A stretch of DNA of 64,000 bases from Pinus tabuliformis. Its lineage: Eukaryota; Streptophyta; Pinopsida; Pinales; Pinaceae. The stretch spans positions 1,072,913,369-1,072,977,368 of the forward strand of contig CM062820.1 in the NCBI GenBank assembly GCA_031772625.1. Direction: 5' to 3'. This document shows positions 56,501 through 64,000 of the stretch, one piece after another. A program made the position numbers and the translations under genes. The notes under the pieces are model-generated. The model made no database searches. It was not told the origin of the DNA and was given only the letters and a program-made list of their open reading frames with translations. Within the stretch, counting starts at the first letter, position 1. Each line of letters starts with the position of its first letter.

Positions 56501-57149
56501 CAGATGGTATGCCGGCAAACATCGTTGGAGTGACAGCAGGAACTTCTGCTATCGCTGTGTCATTTGGCACAGTCCTAGATGTCGACGGTTGCTCAGACAT
56601 TTTAAGTCTATCCAATAAACTTCCTAACGATTCTTCAGGAACTTCCAGTGGCGATGGACAAACTTCTGATGCAGAAGGAAAAAGAGTGGTGCCTACTCCA
56701 AAATGAGTTGGAGTATTTGCTTGCTGGTCCTCTACGATTTCCTCTATTGCAATCAGACCAGGAGGAAGAGGAAGACTGTCAGGTCCGTAAAAGATTTCTG
56801 GTGCCGAAGAAGGGGTTGCTTCGACAGCGACAGTTGTTTGAACAACAAGACTCTGTGGACCGGTTTCAGATGGAACTGGTTCAGTTATACAAGTACTTGT
56901 CTTCAGACTAGGATCAGTACAACTATCCTTCTGTTGCTGTTGAACTTCTTCAATAGAGGCAGGGATTCCAGAAATATTGGGAGTGACCAGAATCTCAGAT
57001 GTTGTTGGAACTTCCATTCTAACTTTAACAGGAGATTTTGACCTGGTCCAGCGAGTTCGCTTCGTCCGTACTACTCTCGGTTCCGGAGACAAAGGCGGTT
57101 GACTCGCAAGTCTCCCCGAACGACAGAGTTTTAATTGACTTTCCTCCAC
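53553..57149 (-). pseudogene. Element D gag-protease, one frame with two extra TAG codons
   Basis: One frame with TAG at 55767-55769, 55326-55328 and the terminal 53553-53555. No ATG opens the frame: its first codon after a stop region is GTG at 57149, and inner ATGs stand at about 57017 and 56600 (MSEQPSTSRT, shared with E). The N-terminal 460 residues are Gln/Pro/Ser-rich. Capsid: FVATLELPDLHRL and LRLFQRTLTGPAAKWY. Then a lysine-rich tail, a short knuckle CQICDENHLTKNC (CX2CX3HX4C), the protease IIDEGASTCIMS and GRPWIYAMAAVVLTYF. The two inner TAGs lack a readthrough context and probably make this copy defective for gag. Confidence 0.8.
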
Positions 57150-58842
57150 GGTTGCGGATTACTTGATCAACTAAAATACAAAAAGGGGAATTATGTTTCC
57201 GTATTGAATGAATTTTATTAGACGCTTTTAGACACAACTTTGCTTTTTCATGTTTTAAGAGTCGAGAAAAAGCTAAAGATGACTCTAGTCGCCTTCAATG
57301 TATTAACGAGCCCAAAGTGACAAATGCTCGGTTGGACCTTTTCAGTTATAGAGTTTGAAAAGGGCCAAAAGAAACTGCTCTGGAGATCTAGGCAGAGGGT
57401 GTGCCAAACCTTTCGCGAAACCACAGAATACGTTTTATGGTACGGGTGGTCGATCTTCGTGAATGCTGTGTTCACTGCATCGCGATCAGTAGGGCGGTCG
57501 ACACGGCTTCCTAAGGATAAAGGATAATTGCCTATAGGGGTCTCCCAATATACACGACGGTACGCGGGAGCTCAAATCCGTATTAGTGCTATCGTCCCTC
57601 AGGAGGAATCACCCACCTTCGTAGAGATCGACAGTCACTACGTTTAACGACGCCGGAACACGTCCCTACCTAGACCTCTATTGTGAGCGTTATGTTACAA
57701 TGCATTTTTAGATTCATTCAATATATTTTAAGTTGATCTTGTTTATCAGTTTGTCTTTCAGGATCACCACGAGATGTATTGGTACAAATTCCTAAATGCA
57801 GCTAAAATGATAAGCAAGCTTTCACAATCTTTTTAGCTTTGAAAATCCTAACTACTGAGGGGAGAGAAAAGACACTATCTTTCCACACAAAGCACAAAGC
57901 ACAAACTAATGCACTATTTCCTAGATCAGACACGCAAACTTATCAAAAATGCAAATGCAAGATGCATGTATTTCTTTTCTTTTCCTTTAATGTTGATGTA
58001 GACAAAAGGAAATTGTTGTATAATTTTCGAATTCAATTTGAAGCGTAAACAAACAAGTTTCGTCTAAAATGAAAAGACACCTTACATGTACTTGTTTCAA
58101 CACTAAAAATATATGAATTCAAACCATAATATGAAAAACAAACAAACTCAAACAGCCATGAACAGTAAAAAAACTAGCTCATAAGATCACAAAGACACTT
58201 TTACAGTTCAGGATCTAAGAGGCCACAGCTATACTGGTTCGCTTTTCACAATGGGAAACTGTAACTGAAACAAGAAATACTGAAAGAACATTCACAGTTT
58301 CATCACACAACTGAGGCGGAATAATGTCAAGGAAAGTTGGTTTACAGCAAGTACAATGACCAGCAATCAGCAGCAAAAATCAGTGAAAACAGGGCTAAGA
58401 CACAGTGGAAAACCTCTGGGAGACACTGGCTAACAGGTCCAGCGCAGGCTCTGGTCTGTCAAATTGACTTCCAGTGCAGTTCCCGAAGGGAGTACCTGCG
58501 CTGTAATGCAGACTGCCTGTGGACAGCCTGCTCTGGGACACGAGAGTTGCGTTTACAAGGATTTCCGGGTCATAAAAAGCTCAAAAATGCACTGTTTTTG
58601 CTGAAATAAAAAGCTATAGGTCAAGTACAAGCTAAGGGATGATCAAGAGGATGAAAAGCTATCACAAAGAGTAAAGAGTCTTTTGTAGATAAGCTCTTCA
58701 AATCTTGAATTTTCTCAGCAAATGAGCAAGAGTAGCAGTCCCTCTACTTCGCTTTTGATATAGTCAAAAGCTTTTCGATTTGGTACTCTTTTCTTCAAGA
58801 AATGAATAGCAAAATACTACAAACACCAACAAGATACTAGGA
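57150..58842 (-). other. Element D 5' leader
   Basis: No accepted gene. From the PBS: the stem-loop GCTTTTGA/TCAAAAGC (58751-58771) 71 nt in, words at 58440, 58472 (32 bp apart) and about 58495, an AT-rich middle, the conserved CpG-rich block 57270-57670, then hairpins including AGAGTC/GACTCT (57258/57281). Same order as in E's leader (41595-43334). Confidence 0.65.
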
Positions 58843-58860
58843 TCCCCAGTGGAGTCGCCA
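58843..58860 (-). promoter_or_regulatory. Primer-binding site of element D
   Basis: Complement of TGGCGACTCCACTGGGGA, three bases from the 5' LTR at 58864. Identical to E's PBS at 41577-41594. Confidence 0.88.
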
Positions 58861-58863
58861 GTT

Positions 58864-59928
58864 TGTTGTGGGGAAAAGTATCCGACTCAGATGACCCTAT
58901 CCCTACTCTAAAGGTGACAGTCTTTAGCAACAACTGAAAGTAAAGCTTTGATATTTTCCTTTATGAAAGTACAGAGAGAAGGAAGAAAAGATTAACCAAC
59001 CTGGTGTCTTTCGCTTAGTCGATCCTTATCCTCTCTCTTTGTCTCTTGTTCCCAGCTCCTTGCTCTCTTTGCCGGTCCAGCTACACACAGATCCTGCACA
59101 AAACAAGAGAGGAAACTTCAAGATACATGTACTCATAACTGATGCATGGATTAGAGTGAATCAAATATACAAGTAAATACAATACATCAATGCAATACAA
59201 GTATATAGGAGAACATGCAAAACTTTATTGATAGAAGTAACAGGGTTCTGAGAAGGTTACAACCATTGATGGCTCCAATCCAGCAGCACCTCCCCAGCAG
59301 CAAGAACTCTCCTCTTCACCTCTAGTAAAACAATCACCCAATAGCTCTAACTGTAAACCAACAGCACCTCCTTGCTTTACACAAAATTCCAGCCTTCTTA
59401 GACCTCATAGAAGAGCTCTATATATAGGAGAGAAGAAGAGAGGATGAGTCAGCTTGAGGCTGGCATAGAGCTGACTAGTGTCCTCTCCCTCTTCAGTTAA
59501 TCTTCAGTTCTTGAGTCCACTTGGAGATCCTTGCTTACACATGGTGATCAAGTACCTCTTACTCATCACAGGGCGAATCTCATGAACCAAGTGTCAGTTT
59601 GGAAGCTTCCTGGGTAGTTGACACCTTGCAGAATGACTGTGCCACTTGGCCAATCTCGCCCAGCGCAGGTAGCCTTCATTAGATTTGACTTCCAGCGCAG
59701 GTACAAGGAGGAGCAGTTGCATTCCAGCGCAGATGCTCAGTGGAGCAGCTGACATGATCCAAAATTAGCCTGTTTTGAAGTGTTTTCAGGTGGAGAACTG
59801 ATTGGAAGTGCTGTTGTTTGATGACCTTGTTCTTTTAGGGGTAAGAACAACATGTTTAGGGACTGAGGATCCCTGTAATTATTGACATTTCATGCTCCAT
59901 GTCGCGAGGCACAAAAATGTCTATAACA
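58864..59928 (-). repeat. 5' LTR of element D (1065 bp)
   Basis: Same ends and length as 45007-46071. TATA box at 59419-59426 and AATAAA at 59229-59224 on the minus strand. Differences from the 3' LTR seen by eye number about six, all single bases. Confidence 0.9.
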
Positions 59929-59933
59929 GAGAC

Positions 59934-61135
59934 CCCCGACAGGGTGTCATATATGCGATGAGGATCATTGGACAAAAGATTGTCCACATATACTTGAAGT
60001 TAAGAAACTCTTCAAGAGTTCAAAAACCCCGGCAGTATTGACTGATCCATTTTCTAATCCAAGACAAAATCTGGTTGCGAATCAAAATGCTTCCCGATCC
60101 CAAGTGCTTATGTTGTCAACCTCAAAGCAGCAGAATAACGCTTTGACAAGGAATAAAGGTTACCGAAATCCACAACGGTCGGATAACAAGGCTGATAAAC
60201 AACCTAGTAGTTCGACAACAACTTTGAACGAAGTTGTGCCACCCATCGTTCCTAAGCCAATAATAAACTCGCCAAAGGGAGTAGTACACAACTCGACATT
60301 TAATCCTCGTGCAAAAGTAGCACAGAATTATAATATAATAGAGGACCTGACCCAATCGTCGTCCGCTATGTCGACGCTTGAGGTAGCGCAAAATTGCACC
60401 TCCCAAGAGCAAGCTTTATTATCATCCATAGGTGGGATTGACCCAATGGATTCCAATCTTGTGGCCTTTGATCATAAAGGATATAACCCTCAGATACCAG
60501 CTCAACTGGCTTTCCTTATTCAAGTGAAAGCCCTCAACAAAACTATTCATCGAACAATTATTGATGAGGGGGCATCTACATGTCTTATGTCGATGAGTTG
60601 CTGGAAAAATTTAGGCTCACCACCCTTGTCGAAATCGTCAACGACCTTAAAAGCATTTGATGGACGATCATACACTCCATACGGGATTTTAAGTAACTTG
60701 CAAGTTGAACTGGGAGGCAAAACAGTAGAAGTTGATGTTGAAGTAATCGACGGAAACCTCGATTACAACATCCTACTGGGAAGGCCTTGGATATATGCCA
60801 TGGCTGCAGTTGTGTCGACCTACTTCAGGAGGATTGTATTTCCTTTTCAACGAAAAATTACAATCGTCGACCAACAAACATTTCTCCCCAACAGTTCTCA
60901 AGTTACGGGAAACAGCACAATGATCCATGAAAGTAATCAATCACTCCAAAATATCGGAGTAGGTCTCCTAAAAGACCCTGCCTTAATGGGTACTTTTGCC
61001 CTACCGCCGGCGAGTAATCTGGCGGAAGTAGCCACAGTGGAACCCTACAATATGAAATCTTCTATATCCAACGGATTCGGAAGATTCCTAAATATTTTGT
61101 CAGCATGGATCGTCGCCCTAATGGAAATACTGTAA
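59934..61135 (+). CDS. Element E gag end and protease, part 2
   Basis: Continues E gag in frame after D. Short knuckle CHICDEDHWTKDC, VLTDPFSNP, then pre-protease text (NPRAKVAQNYNIIEDLTQSS) and the protease IIDEGASTCLMSMSCW with GRPWIYAMAAVV. Ends LMEIL-TAA (61133-61135). The readthrough stop seen in D and F has been lost with a deletion that joins the protease end to the pol N-terminal NTVNTV text. Open, so a gag-protease protein could still have been made before D inserted. Confidence 0.75.
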
Positions 61136-63311
61136 ATACAGTGGGCCTCGAGGACGGTTCTTATCTCGTGTCAACCTCGTTAAAAAATGAAACAAGAAGT
61201 CATGAGGATAGTTCTTTTACTATGTCAACCTCATTAAAAAATGAAACAAATCCCCTTTTTCAAAATTCAAAGGTAAACCTTCATTCCAACCACCAAGTTG
61301 AATGCAATGAAGCTTGGGGGGCACCCTCCTTTGACATGTGTTATTATGATGCTGGGGGCATGCAAGAATCGAGCAGTTTTAGCACACAGTTCATGCTCGT
61401 TAAAAAATAAACGCAAGATCCGAGCAGTTTTAGCACATAGTTCATGCTCGTTAAAAAATAAAAATAAGTTGTGAGCAATCTTCCCTTAGAGTTCAAGCTC
61501 ACCCAGAAAAAATGAACCGGTAAATAACCTTGGTAAATGTAACCTTTGACAGCCATATTAAAGCCTTTGGTCGTGTTCTTGCAGTCTCACCTCCATCCGT
61601 TCATTTGGCCAATCGTTCATCTCCATATGTTTGTTTACCCATTTTGAGGAACAACTGCGAAGAGTGATTTCACTAAGCCATCCTTGTGACACTGCCGTGA
61701 TTGGAATATTCCAACCTGTACCTGGAATCTGCTGCTGCCCTGTTCATCACTCGTTCCTCAAAAGACGAGTCTTCTTTGAGCTCTTTTCACTGACTCGTAA
61801 AATATGAAAAGTTTGCCGAGTTTTGGCCTTCCAGCTCGTTAAAGCGACCGGAAAGCTATCCCTCCTCTAGATTTTAATCTTTTTGGACCTGAGGGATTAT
61901 TGCACAAAAAGATCGAGCGCTTGTTTTGTTCGGCTCGTTAAAGCAATCGAAAATTCATCCCTTCTATATTGTTTTATACTTTTTCAGACTTAAGGGATTA
62001 GATGACGAAAAAGGAATTCTGGAGTTGACTTTATGTACCTTTTCAGACTCTCTAAAAATGAAAAGGACCGAGTTATCCTTGTCGTTAGACTCATTAAATT
62101 CATTAAATAGCGACAAACTTGTCTTTAGACGAGAACGAGTTTCCCTATCGCTAGGCTCGTTAAAACATAGCGATGGGCTTGCCCGAAGGGCAGGTTATAG
62201 AACAAGCATATGTTATCCTCCTCAAGCTTGACAAAAATAAAGAGGTATTGGTCAGCAATGACTGGGGAAAAATTGGGAGAACCTCACAGCTTTAATGGTA
62301 GCAAGTCGCTCTTGAACATGACACTTTGTCCTCCGTAGCACATCGGGTTGGGTTGTTTCATTCACCGGTCTCATCACCATGGTCCTCGCCACACCATCCA
62401 CATTTGGGGTAATGCTACCAATCCATCACATCAGTGTCGTTATATGTTCAAGAGATGTTGTTCTGTAGAGAGTCAACCATGTCCCATCCACTGCCATACA
62501 TTGTCCTTCATCCATTTCATGACCGCCACCCTGAATCATACATCACAGTTTGTTTTCACCTCACCACAATCACTAGCTCTGTTCCGTGTCACTGATGTGG
62601 GATTCATTAAGGCCCTCCTTTGACGGATCGCTCCTTGTCGACATCAGCTCATTATCCAAGGAGTTGATCTAGGAACAACCCCTTCAGTACTTTGAAGCTT
62701 GCATGCCTCAATGGCAAGTTTCTCACTTCCGGCGACATGTATACATCAATGACCTTCGACCAGAAGATTTTGCATGGTGGTCGACGCCAAGTCCTTTATT
62801 CCCACCATGTGAATTGTACTGCCGTACCTTGAGGGTCATCATCCTTATCGGTGATTCCTCTCGCGCTTGTTAACGGTTTACATCATTGACCGGTAATCAA
62901 GCGATGTCTTTCCATGTTCGACTTCAAGAAATTCTCACATGGATCGACTTGTACATTGAGTGAAGATCGGAAGAGATTGAAGACCCCGGATCTAGTTTCA
63001 TCCATCCGGGCTGCGATATATATTCAGGATATAAAGACATTTGATATGTACATCATTGCAGCAGATGATCATCCTTCTCAAAGGATGATAATTACAGCAG
63101 AGAATTATCAGTCTACCATCAGACGATCATCTGTGCTATGTACCAAAATGAATTTATAAAGCTGAGCATGGGAATGCCCGCCTCAGCTAGATCATGAAAA
63201 AGTATGAAAAATAATGTATTGTATTGTATCTTATTACAGGACACTTCTCAGCAGATTGAATGAACTTCGGATCCTCCTAATAAAGCATTTCACCCGATAA
63301 ACGACCTCATA
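61136..63311 (+). other. Element E 3' non-coding region with hairpin array
   Basis: No accepted gene. Stem-loops each followed by TTAAAA-type tails: CGAGG/CCTCG (61149/61175), TGAGG/CCTCA (61203/61229), CGAGCA/TGCTCG (61370/61394 and 61421/61445), ACGAGTC/GACTCGT (61765/61792), then CGAG/CTCG, CCCTC/GAGGG, CGAGC/GCTCG, CCCTT/AAGGG, GAGT/ACTC up to about 62160. Near the PPT are GATAATT/AATTATC pairings and an imperfect CAGACGATCATCTG (about 63090-63135). Confidence 0.7.
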
Positions 63312-64000
63312 CTTTAGGGGGCATCTGTTATAGACAATTTTGTGCCTTGCAGCATCAGGCATGAATTGTCAATAATCCAAGGGATCCAAAGTCCCTAAAC
63401 ATGATGTTCCTACCCCTAGAGGAACAAGGTCAGCAAGCCAACAGCTCTCAGATCAGTTCTCCACCTGAAAACACTCAAAAACAAGCAATCCTGAAATCAA
63501 AGCAGGTGCTCCACTAGGCTTCTGCGCTGAAACTCAACTCCTCCATGGTGCACCTACGTTGCAAAGCAAGTGGAACAAAGGCCACCTGTGCTGAGCGATA
63601 TGGGACAAGTGGCACACTGAGTCATTTCTCTGGAATCTTCCAAAAATGACACTTGGATCAGGGATTTCGCCTTGTGATGAGTCAGAGGCTCTGTTTCTCC
63701 AAGTGGAAGCAAGGTTCTCCAAGTGGACTCAAGAACTGAAGATCAACTGAAGAGAGAGAGGACACAAGGCAACTACACATCAGTTGCAAGCTAACTCATC
63801 CTTTCTCAATTCATCTATATATTGAGCTCTCTCCTATGAGCTCAGGAGGCTGGAATTTTGTGCAAAGTAATGATATGCTGTTGGTTTCACTATAGAGCTA
63901 TTGGGTGATTGCTTGAGGGAGGTGAAGAGGAGAAATTCTTTCTGCTGGGAGGTGTTGCTGGATTAGGACCTTCAATGGTTGTAACACTCTCAGAACCTTT
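63312..64000 (+). repeat. Polypurine tract and 3' LTR of element E (cut by window end)
   Basis: CTTTAGGGGGCATC at 63312-63325 precedes the LTR at 63326 (TGTTATAGACAA). 675 of about 1054 bp are visible. They match 40520-41194 with roughly ten differences, several inside the words (for example ACCTGCGTTG has become ACCTACGTTG). Confidence 0.85.

Larger units (their letters stand above)
45007..59928 (-). mobile_element. Ty3/gypsy element D, complete, youngest insertion (14,922 bp)
   Basis: Full element: 5' LTR (58864-59928), PBS, leader, gag-protease, pol, extra RNase H, antisense PMD gene, hairpin region, PPT, 3' LTR (45007-46071). LTRs are the same length and differ at about six positions by eye. 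The pol ORF is intact. Gag carries two in-frame TAG codons. Domain content (second RNase H, PMD, long leader) points to a Tat-like lineage, but the RNase H lies after integrase. Confidence 0.9.
40520..64000 (+). mobile_element. Ty3/gypsy element E, non-autonomous gag-protease element, split by D
   Basis: Plus strand. 5' LTR 40520-41573, PBS, leader, gag up to 45006; element D; gag-protease resumes at 59934 and stops at 61135; 3' non-coding hairpin region; PPT; 3' LTR from 63326 to past the window end. It contains no RT, RNase H or integrase. The LTR parts visible on both sides differ at roughly ten sites over 675 bp by eye, so E is older than D, as nesting requires. Confidence 0.85.

Noticed and set aside
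56509..57041. Plus-strand ORFs opposite D gag
   Set aside because: Antisense shadows of the low-complexity gag N-terminus; E shows no counterpart frame.

Overview
The window is plant nuclear DNA made almost entirely of nested LTR retrotransposons. I see no host gene. Plant origin is indicated by Tat-like Ty3/gypsy pols with a second RNase H, a plant mobile domain (PMD) gene, Ty1/copia layout and plant splice signals. The nesting depth and LTRs up to 4.5 kb suggest a large repeat-rich genome, perhaps a gymnosperm; that last step is inference.

Nesting, oldest first. Element C (gypsy, minus strand, decayed; 26596-35192) is the base. Three things inserted into it: a copia element (plus strand, 3' LTR 26154-26590, 5' part outside the window), a giant solo LTR (29916-33607), and gypsy F (minus, 35193-40519 and beyond). 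The copia element received gypsy A (minus, 1-9055, running out of the window), a giant solo LTR (10215-14736) and gypsy G (minus, 15578-24829). F received gypsy E (plus, 40520 to past 64000). E received gypsy D (minus, 45007-59928). Target-site duplications are visible for D (GAGAC), G (GTTGC) and, with one mismatch each, both solo LTRs.

Element D is the youngest and best preserved. Its two 1065-bp LTRs differ at about six sites by eye. It encodes gag-protease, a UAG in a readthrough-type context (UAG CAA UCA), an intact RT/RNase H/integrase ORF, a plant/archaeal-type RNase H after the integrase in another frame, and an antisense, intron-bearing PMD gene. E and F share D's PBS or PPT signals, leader and 3' region but keep only gag-protease, so they look like non-autonomous partners.

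The A-type giant LTRs (three copies) each carry a gene inside the LTR: a PMD/transposase-like N-terminal half plus a basic coiled-coil C-terminal half. The copy in the 10.2-14.7 kb solo LTR is one frame with a single nonsense codon.

Two patterns are not explained by coding sequence. (1) Short CpG-rich words recur in each family at fixed helical spacing (about 19-21 and 43-44 bp in the giant LTRs, about 32 bp in the D/E/F LTRs). The word differs between families while its spacing and position are kept. (2) The leader and 3' non-coding regions of D, E and F hold arrays of short stem-loops whose arms change in complementary fashion and which are mostly followed or preceded by a TTAAAA-type tail. 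Together with the extra genes they suggest an element-encoded recognition or RNA-structure system.
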